From Nitrosopumilus sp. (lineage in GTDB: Archaea; Thermoproteota; Nitrososphaeria; Nitrososphaerales; Nitrosopumilaceae): a stretch of DNA of 64,000 nt. The DNA lies in assembly GCF_025699255.1 (NCBI RefSeq), contig NZ_JAILWA010000003.1, forward strand, positions 184,389 through 248,388, in the 5' to 3' direction. This document shows, one piece after another, positions 54,398 through 62,882 of this stretch (within the stretch, counting starts at the first letter, position 1; each line of letters opens with the position of its first letter). The position numbers and the translations under genes are program-made. The notes under the pieces are model-generated. The model had not been told where the DNA came from. It saw nothing but the letters and a program-made list of their open reading frames with translations, and did not search any database.

Positions 54398-54436
54398 AGT
54401 TTTCATATATGGAAACTGTTTGTGGAAATTGTTTTC
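54398..54436. promoter_or_regulatory. TGGAAA-type promoter motif upstream of the 54477 gene
   Basis: An imperfect palindrome AGTTTTCATATATGGAAACT (54398-54417) followed by GTTTGTGGAAATTGTTTTCGG. The same order of elements (palindrome with GGAAA, then TTTGTGGAAAATGT) occurs at 55376-55410 before the rhodanese gene. Confidence 0.55.
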
Positions 54437-54476
54437 GGATATTATATCTGGTTATGCCGTAACATAATTGAGGAAA

Positions 54477-54833
54477 ATGTTAGAACAAAAACAAAAAGGT
54501 AGACTATCGCGACGTGCACTTTTATCTGTAATGATTATAGGTGTTGCAGTTGCTGTAGTTTTTACAGTGACTCCGTGGAATTATATTCCTACACAAGTCA
54601 CTGAAAATGTCACTGTTATAGCAAACACGGAATACGGCTGTGTTGGAGAATCCCAATACGGACTTAGTGTTGTTGTATCTGAATGTGATGCAAAAGTAGG
54701 TGAGACAGTATCTGCCACATTTAATGTTCCTTCAGGAAAACTAAATGGATACTGGCAAGAACTTGAAAGAAGACAAAATCCTATGGTAAATGAATGGGAT
54801 AGAAACGTTAGTGGTACTGGTTTCTCACCATAA
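54477..54833 (+). CDS. Small membrane-anchored protein, paralog of 54033
   Basis: 118 residues from ATG 54477 (TTG 54468 is in frame). A basic N-terminus (KQKGRLSRR), one membrane helix (ALLSVMIIGVAVAVVFTV), then ANTEYGCVGESQYGLSVVVSECDAKVGETVSATF, aligned with the two-cysteine domain of the divergent gene. The two Cys are probably disulfide-bonded outside the membrane. Its promoter shares a motif with the rhodanese gene, pointing to a common regulator. Confidence 0.65.
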   Translation: MLEQKQKGRLSRRALLSVMIIGVAVAVVFTVTPWNYIPTQVTENVTVIANTEYGCVGESQYGLSVVVSECDAKVGETVSATFNVPSGKLNGYWQELERRQNPMVNEWDRNVSGTGFSP

Positions 54834-54948
54834 TTTTTTATTTAAAACTAAACTCGTTTGATTAGATTTTTCATCTTTTGATTTTCTTTGGAAGCAGGTT
54901 TTTAATTCGCATATTTCTTTTCTACTGCTTTAAAAAACGACATTCTTA

Positions 54949-55335
54949 CTATTTCGTTTTCTCTATAATTTTAACTAGGTTGTTTTCGATCTCTTCTCCT
55001 GAAATTTTTAGATTATCATCAGACAGCATTGAAAGTAATGAGGTAGGTCTTGCTAAACTAATGAAATTCTCATTATTTTTTTGATAAACTGCAATAGTGC
55101 AAGGCAATAGCAACCCTAGATCCGGGTTTGCCTCTAAGACTTGCTTTGCTAGCTGAGGGTTACATACTTCCATTAGCTTGTAATTATCTGCAAAGTTCAG
55201 CCCTTTCTCAGATAGAATCTTTTTGAAATCTAGTGTTTCTAATACTCCAAATCCTATTTCTTTAAGATTATTGGTAAGATCAACTATTGCATTATCAATA
55301 CTTTTTTCAGTTTTTACTGTATGTGTAAAACTCAT
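54949..55335 (-). CDS. DUF302-family protein
   Basis: 128 residues from ATG 55335; the upstream open frame is the complement of the rhodanese gene. It has the DUF302 pattern TVKTEKSIDNAIVDLTNNLKE, then YKLMEVCNPQLAKQVLEANPDLGLLLPCTIAVYQ. The two cysteines lie in positions where related proteins carry them. Function is not established; some family members are linked to sulfur metabolism. Divergent from the rhodanese gene through a shared palindrome. Confidence 0.8.
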   Translation of the reverse strand: MSFTHTVKTEKSIDNAIVDLTNNLKEIGFGVLETLDFKKILSEKGLNFADNYKLMEVCNPQLAKQVLEANPDLGLLLPCTIAVYQKNNENFISLARPTSLLSMLSDDNLKISGEEIENNLVKIIEKTK

Positions 55336-55375
55336 TGTACTTAATTCACAACTAAACCATATATTAGCGAAAGAC

Positions 55376-55410
55376 AATTTCCATCCTTGGAAATTATTTG
55401 TGGAAAATGT
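55376..55410. promoter_or_regulatory. Palindrome AATTTCC-N6-GGAAATT plus TGGAAA direct half between DUF302 and rhodanese genes
   Basis: Perfect 7-bp arms at 55376-55382 and 55389-55395, followed by TTTGTGGAAAATGT. It should control both divergent genes and resembles the element at 54398-54436. Confidence 0.6.
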
Positions 55411-55446
55411 ATTTTGGTATAATAATATCTCTGATATACTTGTTAC

Positions 55447-56187
55447 ATGAAACCAAAAAACATAGGAATTGTTGCATCCATAATAATTGGAATCACTATA
55501 ATTGGTACAGTAACTCTGGAACAAAATTCCATACAAGACAGAGACATTAATGCAGTAAATTTTGAAACACTTGAAGGCTTACTTGAAAACAAAGAAAATG
55601 TTTTAGTTGTAGATATCAGAAATTCTGAAGAATATCAATTAGGACATTTGGTTGGTGCATCTCATGATGTTTTGGATTCTAAAACTCTGGAAAAGAGAGT
55701 AAAAACAATTCAAAATAGATTACCCTATGTAGTTGCACAATACAATTTTGTCTTAGTTGATGAGAATGGCGTTAGCGCAAAAAACACAGCTCAAACCATG
55801 ACTGAAATGGGAATTCAGACATTCTATCTTGATGGCGGAATGATCAATCTGTCTGAAAATCTTGTTTCTAGCTCTCAAACCATAATTGATTCAGAAGGGT
55901 TGAGAAAAAAACTAGATGCCAATGAGGATTTGTACTTACTTGATGTAAGACAACCTGAGGAACTGCTTGAATCTAAAATCAACGGAGTGGTCAATATTCC
56001 TCTAGCTGAAATATTTCAACCAAACGGAATGGATTCTATTCCAACAGACAAACCAGTGGTGGTTATTTGTGGTTCAGGAAATCGAGCAACAATAGCAACT
56101 TATGCACTTGCACAAGAAGGAATTGATTTTCAAGTCTTAGAAGGAGGCATGAATGCATGGAACTCTCAAATTCTTTCAGGAATGTAA
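55447..56187 (+). CDS. Membrane-anchored protein with two rhodanese domains
   Basis: 246 residues. After an N-terminal membrane helix (IGIVASIIIGITIIGTV) two rhodanese domains follow. The first (about 32-135) lacks the catalytic cysteine. The second (about 150-240) has it in VVICGSGNRATIATYAL. The active domain probably transfers sulfane sulfur outside the membrane. Paired with DUF302 in the opposite direction. Confidence 0.88.
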   Translation: MKPKNIGIVASIIIGITIIGTVTLEQNSIQDRDINAVNFETLEGLLENKENVLVVDIRNSEEYQLGHLVGASHDVLDSKTLEKRVKTIQNRLPYVVAQYNFVLVDENGVSAKNTAQTMTEMGIQTFYLDGGMINLSENLVSSSQTIIDSEGLRKKLDANEDLYLLDVRQPEELLESKINGVVNIPLAEIFQPNGMDSIPTDKPVVVICGSGNRATIATYALAQEGIDFQVLEGGMNAWNSQILSGM

Positions 56188-56251
56188 ATTCCTGAATTTT
56201 TTATTTTCCTAAGCCAATATTATATTGTATAATAGTTTAGAGAGTAATAGG

Positions 56252-56602
56252 TTGGCTGATTTTAAAATTTTAGGGAGGGATTCTAAACTTCGAAAATCTA
56301 TTCTTAAAGCACTCTCTGATGATTATTCTAGATCTATAATGAATTTTACCATAGAGCAACCAAAATCTGTAGTAGATATTGTTAAGGGCTGTGATATTCC
56401 AATGACTACTGCATATAGACGAGTTAATGAATTAGAAGAAAACAAAATTCTCAAAGTCACTGGCTCGGTTGTTACTGATGATGGCAAAAAATATTTTCTG
56501 TATCAAAACAGATTAAAATCAATCTATGTAATTTTTGGTTTAGAAGAACTAGATGTGCAAATTGTTGAAAATGAAGGTATGGGAACTAGTGCCTATTGGT
56601 AA
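56252..56602 (+). CDS. Winged-helix transcriptional regulator
   Basis: 116 residues from TTG 56252; the frame is open back to TTG 56225, but the TATA-like TATTATATTGTATAATA lies over that site, favouring the later start. The helix-turn-helix is SVVDIVKGCDIPMTTAYRRVNELEENKIL, followed by a beta wing (VVTDDGKKYFLYQN). Ends with LDVQIVENEGMG. No ligand domain. It may regulate the neighbouring rhodanese and DUF302 genes (inference from position). Confidence 0.7.
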   Translation: MADFKILGRDSKLRKSILKALSDDYSRSIMNFTIEQPKSVVDIVKGCDIPMTTAYRRVNELEENKILKVTGSVVTDDGKKYFLYQNRLKSIYVIFGLEELDVQIVENEGMGTSAYW

Positions 56603-56773
56603 CTCAAATTTTCTAATTATTTAGGATATAGTTGATCAATTTTTCTTTTTAGACAAATTTAGAATATTATTAGTTACTAATTATAAAATTGGTTCTCAAA
56701 TCCTATTTTTAGGCATAGATCACGCCTAGTAAGTGAATGATTTAAGTAATGGAATTATTAGATTTGATGTATA

Positions 56774-57109
56774 ATGAGCAGTATGGCTGAATCCAAAGTC
56801 AATGGGATTATCAAATCTTTGAATATTTTGGAAGACGATCTGGAATCTTTAACTGGTAAAGTTGGGGATATGAAAAAACAATTATCTATGAAAAGTCAAA
56901 CTGAAATTGATAATTTATTAGAAAAAACTAGAGAAATGGCCACAAAAGAGGCTGAAGTCATGATTAATACATCAAAAGAAAAGGCTACAACTGAATCTGC
57001 CAAAATTGCCCAAGAAGGAGAGGCAAAATTGTCTGAAATTAAATCTAATATTGATGCTAATTTTGATGAAGCAGTCAAACACGTAGTGTCAACTGTTTTG
57101 AAGGCATAA
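56774..57109 (+). CDS. ahaH: A-type ATP synthase subunit H (stalk)
   Basis: 111 residues (ATG 56774; ATG 56783 also possible), almost all helical, with long coiled-coil segments (NLLEKTREMATKEAEVMI, TTESAKIAQEGEAKLSEI). The length and composition fit the archaeal H subunit that forms the peripheral stalk with subunit E. No other ATP synthase genes are nearby, and coiled coils are hard to assign, so certainty is limited. Confidence 0.65.
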   Translation: MSSMAESKVNGIIKSLNILEDDLESLTGKVGDMKKQLSMKSQTEIDNLLEKTREMATKEAEVMINTSKEKATTESAKIAQEGEAKLSEIKSNIDANFDEAVKHVVSTVLKA

Positions 57110-57130
57110 ACCTAAATCTCATATTTTATT

Positions 57131-57793
57131 TTGTCAAGTATAGATCCCTTACAAAATTCTCGTATTGGACTTGCAACTACCTATGGCAAACCATACTATA
57201 GATTTTCATCTTATCTTAAAACTCTAAATTTATCATTTGATTCTATTCTTCCAGAAGAAATTCATAATTATGATGGACTTTTGGTATTTACAACAAAAAA
57301 AGAATCTCCTAAACAATGTAAAAAAATTTTACTCCATGAAGATATTCTAGAACATCATCCAACTGTAATTAGGGGAATGATGATGCAAAAATTGAATCTT
57401 TATTTTGAGGAAGAAAATTTAATTCTTGGAGTTGATCCAGGCCAAAGAATGGGATTATCCATTTTTTATTATGGAGTGGAAATTGAGAGATCAGTTCATA
57501 CTTCAATTGAAGAATTGGTTTTTCATATTATCAGTATTTTAGGAGGTCTTAGAGCTAAAAGAAAAATCCTAAAAATTGGAGATGGAAATATGAATATTGC
57601 AAAGCAGATTGTCAGGACATTAAATCTGAAATTTTGTTCTTCATTTGAATTAGAATTTGTAGATGAAACAAAAACTAGTCTAAAAATTAAAAATTTTAAT
57701 CAAAGGGGTAAACGTGATATGCTTTCAGCAAAATATATTTCTCAACGAGATGGATATCGACAATCTATTCTTCCTTTATCTATGACGGGTTAG
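57131..57793 (+). CDS. RuvC/YqgF-like RNase H-fold protein
   Basis: 220 residues from TTG 57131. The second half has an RNase H-like core: LILGVDPGQRMGLSIFYYG (first catalytic Asp at VDPG), IGDGN, EFVDETKTSLKI and KRDMLSAKYIS with a possible last Asp. The order matches RuvC/YqgF resolvases, though the first 95 residues are different (TYGKPYYRFSSYLKTLNLSF). It could cut branched DNA or RNA. Archaea normally use Hjc for this, so a second nuclease would be notable. Confidence 0.6.
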   Translation: MSSIDPLQNSRIGLATTYGKPYYRFSSYLKTLNLSFDSILPEEIHNYDGLLVFTTKKESPKQCKKILLHEDILEHHPTVIRGMMMQKLNLYFEEENLILGVDPGQRMGLSIFYYGVEIERSVHTSIEELVFHIISILGGLRAKRKILKIGDGNMNIAKQIVRTLNLKFCSSFELEFVDETKTSLKIKNFNQRGKRDMLSAKYISQRDGYRQSILPLSMTG

Positions 57794-58143
57794 AAAATTA
57801 TAATTTATTGGAAAAATTATATGAAATTCAGATTTCTTAGAAATATTCAAATTATTTCACATATCTATTTTTACAAAATTATAAGAATATCCTAAATTCT
57901 TATCATTTTTTTTGGAATTATTGAAATTCTTTGTCAAACAACTATATTGTTACATATTATTTTTTCAAGAAACACTCTTTTGAAATCAGCTATACATATT
58001 TATTGAACTTTTTGAGTTTTTATTTGAAAATAATAATTTTGATCGATATAAAAATTAAAATTTTTTCATGTTTTTGTAAAAAATTGTATAGATTTTATCG
58101 ATCCATGCTTATATAGTTATGAATTCTATATGATGATACCAAG
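57794..58143. other. AT-rich gap of 350 bases without a convincing gene
   Basis: Almost only A and T, with several T-runs after the RuvC-like gene (57908-57915 TTTTTTTT is one) that may end transcription. A frame of 61 codons at 57931 is low-complexity and has no usual start signal. The promoter of the zinc-finger gene lies at its right end (CTTATATAGTTATG). Confidence 0.6.
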
Positions 58144-58596
58144 ATGACTTGTAAAGGAATTTGTGTTAGATATAAGGCTCAAAAGCCTGTTGGCACTGGA
58201 AGATATGCTTCTGGACAACGTCGATGCCAGATTTGTGAAATTTTCATCAAATGGGAAGGACTGTGGTGTCCATGTTGTGGATATAGATTAAGAACAAAAC
58301 CACGTAATTTGAAATACAAAGCAAAATTACGAGCAAGAGTTGAAGCTGATTCTATGGAAGCTGCAGCAGCAACAGAAATTGAATCAGAAGTTCAAGAAGT
58401 TACTGTTAAAGCAAAATCAAAAGCTAAAACCGCTAAATCTAAGACTACAAAATCAAAAACCAAAACTAAGGAAAAAACTCCATGCAAATATTGTGAAAAA
58501 CTCTTTGTTTATGCAGATAAACATGAGAAGAATTGTAAGAAGAACCCTGATGTTGAGGTTTCCCAGAAAAGTGAATCAATAGCAATAAAAGCATAA
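58144..58596 (+). CDS. Zinc-finger protein with Lys-rich linker and second C2HC finger
   Basis: 150 residues from ATG 58144, with CTTATATAG TATA box about 28 bases upstream. The N-terminal 60 residues (CKGICVRYKAQKP, RRCQICEIFIKWEGLWCPCC) are a small zinc-binding domain that is repeated as separate proteins in thaumarchaea. A Lys/Thr/Ser linker follows (residues 95-115), then a C2HC finger (CKYCEKLFVYADKHEKNC). It probably binds nucleic acid; targets are unknown. Confidence 0.7.
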   Translation: MTCKGICVRYKAQKPVGTGRYASGQRRCQICEIFIKWEGLWCPCCGYRLRTKPRNLKYKAKLRARVEADSMEAAAATEIESEVQEVTVKAKSKAKTAKSKTTKSKTKTKEKTPCKYCEKLFVYADKHEKNCKKNPDVEVSQKSESIAIKA

Positions 58597-58610
58597 GATT
58601 TGTTCATAGC

Positions 58611-58955
58611 TTGTTGACCTCTCCAAATGGATTTTTCCAGAAAATGGTAAATTTGGAGAGTCGTAGTTTTTCTTTACAAATACAAAAATTTGAAAATGGC
58701 TATTTTGTTTCCGTTACTGAAAGTTCAAACAAAATAGGTTCTATGGTTATTTCATTGGCTGCTGGGCCTACTCCTATAACTACAACTATAATTCCATCTA
58801 GATCCGAAGCGTTGTTTCTAAAACTTATAGCTGAACAAATTAGTACTAGAATAAAGGGCATTGCTTTGGTATCAACTTTTATTCAAAAACCATTAGAATC
58901 TGAAACAGCAAAAGCCTTAATGTCTGAAATTATGGAGATGATTGATAATGAGTGA
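58611..58955 (+). CDS. Small conserved archaeal protein, perhaps PAC4-like
   Basis: 114 residues from TTG 58611 (an ATG lies at residue 12). A beta-rich N-terminal part (SFSLQIQKFENGYFVSVTES) is followed by a helical part (LFLKLIAEQISTRIKG). The fold recalls proteasome-assembly chaperone 4-like proteins, but this is weak. It overlaps the UbiD gene. Confidence 0.55.
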   Translation: MLTSPNGFFQKMVNLESRSFSLQIQKFENGYFVSVTESSNKIGSMVISLAAGPTPITTTIIPSRSEALFLKLIAEQISTRIKGIALVSTFIQKPLESETAKALMSEIMEMIDNE

Positions 58956-60279
58956 TTTAAGAAGTTACATTTCACAAATTAAGAAAATAAATGAATTAAA
59001 AACTATCAAAACTCAAGTATCTACAAAATTTGAAATTGCAGGAATTACAGCTAAATTAGATGGCTCACATGCAGTATTGTTTGAAAAAATTAAAGAAAGT
59101 GATTTTAAATTAATTTCAAATTTAGTTGGAACCCGTAAACGATTTGGAATTGCTGTTGGCGGAACAGAATCTAATATTCATGAAAAAGTTATTTCCGCAA
59201 TCAAAAAAGCAAAAAAACCTAAAATTGTTCCTACTGGGAAATTTATGGAAAACAAATCAAAAAACCTATTTTCCATGCCTATTGTCACTCATTTTGAAAA
59301 AGAATCTGGACCTTTTATCACATCATCTATTGCATATGCAAAAAATCCTGATACTGGAAAACAAAATTCATCCTTTCATAGAATGATGCCTATTGACAAA
59401 ACTCATTTTTCCATAAGAATGGTTGAAGGCAGACATCTACACAGATGTTTTATTGATGCTAAAGAACATGGAGAAGATCTTAAGATTGCTATCACTGTAG
59501 GAGTACATCCTGCTATTTCAATTGCTGGAGCATATCAAGCTGATTGGGGAAAAGATGAAATCGATATTGCAAATTCACTTTTAGGAGGGAAATTAACTCT
59601 GACAAAATTACCTTTCTCTAGATTAAACGTTCCATCTGGTGCAGAAATTGTTATGGAAGGAAAAATACTTCAAGATAAAACTCATCCTGAATGGATGGTT
59701 GAAATGCTTCAAACTTATGATCATAAAAGATCTCAACCTGTTTTCGAGCTTGAAAACCTCTATTTTAGAAATAGTCCAATCTTTCATGATGTTCTTTCTG
59801 GATTTTCAGAACATAGATTATTGATGGGAATGCCAATAGAATCTAAACTAAATGGGGAATTAAAGAAATATTTTTCACAAACAAAACAAGTCTCAATGAC
59901 TAATGGTGGGTGTAATTGGTTACATGCTGTAGTACAAATTAAAAAGAAAAATGATTCTGATCCTAAAAAAATTATTAAAAAAACATTTGAATCTCATCGT
60001 TCTTTGAAACAAGTAACTGTAGTTGACGATGATATTGATCCAAACAGTGCTGAATCTGTAGAATATGCTATGGCCACTAGATTTCAAGCTGATAAAGATC
60101 TTGTAATAATCAAAAATGTTCGTGGCTCCAGCCTTGATCCTTCCAGTAATCAACAAAAACTGAAAACCTCAAAAATGGGAATTGATGCAACTCGACCATT
60201 ATCTAAACGACCTGAGGGATTTGAACTAGCTAAAATCCCAAAAATAGACAAAATCAACCTCAAAAAATATTTCAAATGA
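58948..60279 (+). CDS. UbiD-family prenylated-FMN decarboxylase
   Basis: 443 residues from ATG 58948. UbiD landmarks: LRSYISQIKKINELKTI, RMVEGRHLHRCFIDAKEHGE, ITVGVHPAISIAGAY, and MTNGGCNWLHAVVQIKKK. The family removes carboxylate from unsaturated acids with prFMN. In archaea a UbiD homolog decarboxylates anhydromevalonate phosphate in isoprenoid synthesis, so that role is a strong candidate, with quinone synthesis as alternative. The UbiX partner is not in this window. Confidence 0.85.
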   Translation: MSDLRSYISQIKKINELKTIKTQVSTKFEIAGITAKLDGSHAVLFEKIKESDFKLISNLVGTRKRFGIAVGGTESNIHEKVISAIKKAKKPKIVPTGKFMENKSKNLFSMPIVTHFEKESGPFITSSIAYAKNPDTGKQNSSFHRMMPIDKTHFSIRMVEGRHLHRCFIDAKEHGEDLKIAITVGVHPAISIAGAYQADWGKDEIDIANSLLGGKLTLTKLPFSRLNVPSGAEIVMEGKILQDKTHPEWMVEMLQTYDHKRSQPVFELENLYFRNSPIFHDVLSGFSEHRLLMGMPIESKLNGELKKYFSQTKQVSMTNGGCNWLHAVVQIKKKNDSDPKKIIKKTFESHRSLKQVTVVDDDIDPNSAESVEYAMATRFQADKDLVIIKNVRGSSLDPSSNQQKLKTSKMGIDATRPLSKRPEGFELAKIPKIDKINLKKYFK

Positions 60280-60336
60280 TTAAAAACAACTGATTAAATT
60301 AAATTGGATATGTTTAGGTATTGGAATTAAGTAAAA

Positions 60337-60825
60337 ATGTCATCAGAAAATTCTATTGATAGAGAAAAAAGTCCAGCCGAGTCACATGCAGAGGTAATTG
60401 TCAGAATGTTTCCTTCTGACGCAAATCCAGCAGGTAATGTTTTTGGTGGGGAAATTTTAAAGCATATTGATATGGTAGCTGGAATTGTAGCTCAACGACA
60501 TTCTCAATCAAATGCTGTTACTGTATCAATGGATAGTGTTAATTTTCTGAAACCTGTTTTTGTTGGAAATGTTCTCTCTTTGAATGCCCGAATAAACTAT
60601 GTTCATAACTCATCCATGGAAATTGAAGTAAAAGCAGAGGCTGAAGATATTGTTACTGGAATCCGAACCGTTACTGGAACTGCTTTTGTTACATTTGTAG
60701 CTCTAGATAAAAATGGAAAGCCTACCCCTGTTCCTAAATTAGCTCTAAAAACAGATGATGATAGAATAAAGTTTGAAGAAGGTAAAGTTAGAATGGATAA
60801 TAGATTAAAAAAACGTCAGAATTGA
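60337..60825 (+). CDS. Acyl-CoA thioesterase (hotdog fold)
   Basis: 162 residues. Hotdog signature ANPAGNVFGGEILKHIDMVAGIVA plus ITYVHNSSMEIEVKAEAED-like core (RINYVHNSSMEIEVKAE). It is closest to the YciA/acyl-CoA thioesterase group. The C-terminus is charged. It may cut CoA thioesters; the acyl chain is unknown. Confidence 0.88.
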   Translation: MSSENSIDREKSPAESHAEVIVRMFPSDANPAGNVFGGEILKHIDMVAGIVAQRHSQSNAVTVSMDSVNFLKPVFVGNVLSLNARINYVHNSSMEIEVKAEAEDIVTGIRTVTGTAFVTFVALDKNGKPTPVPKLALKTDDDRIKFEEGKVRMDNRLKKRQN

Positions 60826-60877
60826 CTTCAAAGTTCTCATAGATCCATTTAAGAATAATGAAAATTATCTTTAGTTA

Positions 60878-61294
60878 ATGTCTGAACAATCAAAAAATAA
60901 TGAATGGGATTCATTATGGCAAGAATACACAAAATCACTTGAAAATTGGAAAACTCTTTTTGAGCAAATTCAAAATGCAAGTAAAGACATGCAATCAAAA
61001 TTCAATGATGTTTGGGATAAAGCAACTGTGGAATCAAGTGCTGAAACCATGAAATTATTTGGAGAAAATTGGCAAAAAGCTCTCAACGATGTTGGCATGA
61101 ATTCTTTCAAAGAATTTAGTGAAAATTGGCAAAAAGCTCTCAACGATACCAATGTATCTACTTTTAAGCAATTTGCAGAAAATTGGCAAAAAACACTTAG
61201 TTCATCTGGATTAGAACAGATGAATGCTTATGGTGAAATGATGAAAAAGTTTGCTGAACATGGACATCAATGTGGCCAAAATCCCAATAAATAA
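60878..61294 (+). CDS. Helical protein with three 19-residue ENWQK repeats, phasin-like
   Basis: 138 residues, helical and charged, with WxxxW pattern. Three repeats with a period of 57 bp start at about 61064, 61121 and 61178 (FGENWQKALNDVGMNSFKE, FSENWQKALNDTNVSTFKQ, FAENWQKTLSSSGLEQ). It resembles phasins and PhaE-type proteins, but no polyhydroxyalkanoate synthase gene is nearby. The acidic/His tail is AEHGHQCGQNPNK. Function is unknown. Confidence 0.6.
   Translation: MSEQSKNNEWDSLWQEYTKSLENWKTLFEQIQNASKDMQSKFNDVWDKATVESSAETMKLFGENWQKALNDVGMNSFKEFSENWQKALNDTNVSTFKQFAENWQKTLSSSGLEQMNAYGEMMKKFAEHGHQCGQNPNK
61064..61192 (+). repeat. Tandem 57-bp repeat encoding ENWQK segments
   Basis: The 27-base segment at 61064-61090 is exact at 61121-61147, and its first 15 bases recur at 61178-61192. 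Confidence 0.85.
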
Positions 61295-61299
61295 TTGAA

Positions 61300-61515
61300 T
61301 TGAGAGAAAAATTTTTCTTTTTTTGTACATGTACAGGATTAGAAATAATGACTGCAATAGGAGTAACCAGTTATCTATTGTATCTAGACGAGACACTTTT
61401 GTCTTTAATTTCTATGATTGTTTTTGGAAAATTAATCATTTTTCATTTTATAATGGAATTTTTTGATAGAAAAAGTATGTTGAAAAATCCAAATGTAGAA
61501 AGAATAAAACTATGA
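61300..61515 (+). CDS. Small two-helix membrane protein
   Basis: 71 residues from TTG 61300, 5 bases after the repeat-protein stop. Two hydrophobic segments (EIMTAIGVTSYLLYL and LLSLISMIVFGKLIIFHFIM). The sequence is otherwise unremarkable and the family is not recognised, so it may be a minor gene or chance frame. Confidence 0.5.
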   Translation: MREKFFFFCTCTGLEIMTAIGVTSYLLYLDETLLSLISMIVFGKLIIFHFIMEFFDRKSMLKNPNVERIKL

Positions 61516-61533
61516 CAAATTTACATTTTCTTA

Positions 61534-62199
61534 ATGTCTATTTCTCAACATGAATGCTATGTTGAATTATCAAGTTTTGACGAATTAGCACGATTTGCAT
61601 GCGCATTAAAAGAATATCCTAAACGGGTATATTCTCAGGAATTGGATGGATCTCGAATTATTTCAAGTAGTATCACTTTAGCAAATACTTTGTTAATTTT
61701 TTATGCCCCTCTGCCAAAATTAGGAAGATATGTTTCATATCAGATTAATTCTGGAAAAGAAATTTGTGATATTGTAGATTCCACAAAAATTAATGCCAAT
61801 TATGCTCCCATAATACACATGGATTCAGAAATTTCACCTTTATCTATAACATCAAAAAAATTTTCAGATCAATTCCATCCAATCAAAGTTAAAGATTTAG
61901 GAAGTTTAGCTCGATTGACATATGATCCAGAATTACCTGAAGAACAAAATCTCACACTATATGCAATCCCTCACAAAAATTCTTGGGTATTGGGGTACAT
62001 TACAGCTTTAGAAATGGATGAGGTATACTATAATTTCAATTACGTTGAATTAGATTCTGAACCAACAAAACATTTTGTCAAATATCAGGGTAATCAAGGT
62101 CTTGATCCAGAATTTTCAAACAGTTTTGATCATGGTTTTTCCTATTTCCCAATTATTAAAATAAAAACTGAACACTCTATTTTTGGATTAAATGATTAA
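61534..62199 (+). CDS. Protein of unknown function
   Basis: 221 residues, ATG 61534, soluble and with mixed alpha/beta character. Two similar segments (YSQELDGSRIISSSITLANTL and LARLTYDPELPEEQNLTLYA) may be repeats. No signal peptide or membrane helix. Convergent with the next gene, overlapping its stop by 4 bases. I do not recognise it. Confidence 0.6.
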   Translation: MSISQHECYVELSSFDELARFACALKEYPKRVYSQELDGSRIISSSITLANTLLIFYAPLPKLGRYVSYQINSGKEICDIVDSTKINANYAPIIHMDSEISPLSITSKKFSDQFHPIKVKDLGSLARLTYDPELPEEQNLTLYAIPHKNSWVLGYITALEMDEVYYNFNYVELDSEPTKHFVKYQGNQGLDPEFSNSFDHGFSYFPIIKIKTEHSIFGLND

Positions 62200-62882
62200 C
62201 TTACATGATATTTTTTTAACTCATCAATCTTTTTCTTAGATTCTTGTACTAATCGTTTCAATAAAGATATGTAAATTTGTATGGCATATACAATTTCAAC
62301 TTCTTCATTTTCAATGTCTACAAATGTTGATGCCATTACTTGATTCTCTTCTACTCTAGGCTCATTTTTTTCAGATCTTTTATGATTAATAATTTCTAAA
62401 AATACTGGCAACTGTCTTTTGATTTCTATTTTTAATTCTTCATTAGACCTAATTTTTTCTTGACTTAGAGGAATTTTTATTTGTTGATTAAAATCATTTT
62501 TGTATCTATCTGAAGATCTAATCATAATTTTTAATTCAGGTAATTTTTCAAATTTATTTTTAAAATCAAATATTTTTTTAATATATTTAGGATAATAATT
62601 TTTATGTTCTTCAGAAAATTTTATTGAAAACCATTTAGAAAATTCTATTGCATCTTTATCTTCTTTCATGTTGGCTTTTTCTTTAAATGTATCTTCAGAA
62701 ATTTTTTGAGAAATAAATAATCCAAAATCTCTATTTGCTTCTTCAAAAATTCCTGAAAAAATTTTATTACTTGAAATAATGAATTGTTCCAAAAAATGTG
62801 TTACGTAGAATGGATCAGGATCATATTTTTTAATTTGTTTTAAAAAAATCTCACAATTTTCTATTTCTTTTTCTATGTTCAT
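62196..62882 (-). CDS. Helical protein of unknown function
   Basis: 228 residues, Lys/Glu-rich and helical. The end (EEVEIVYAIQIYISLLKRLV) may be a coiled coil. It overlaps the upstream gene's stop by a base (TAATG), indicating a two-gene operon with 62882-63262. No recognisable domain. Confidence 0.6.
   Translation of the reverse strand: MNIEKEIENCEIFLKQIKKYDPDPFYVTHFLEQFIISSNKIFSGIFEEANRDFGLFISQKISEDTFKEKANMKEDKDAIEFSKWFSIKFSEEHKNYYPKYIKKIFDFKNKFEKLPELKIMIRSSDRYKNDFNQQIKIPLSQEKIRSNEELKIEIKRQLPVFLEIINHKRSEKNEPRVEENQVMASTFVDIENEEVEIVYAIQIYISLLKRLVQESKKKIDELKKYHVS

Noticed and set aside
57931..58116. A 61-codon frame in the AT-rich gap
   Set aside because: Low-complexity Phe/Ile/Lys/Tyr composition with no promoter or start signal and no recognisable domain.
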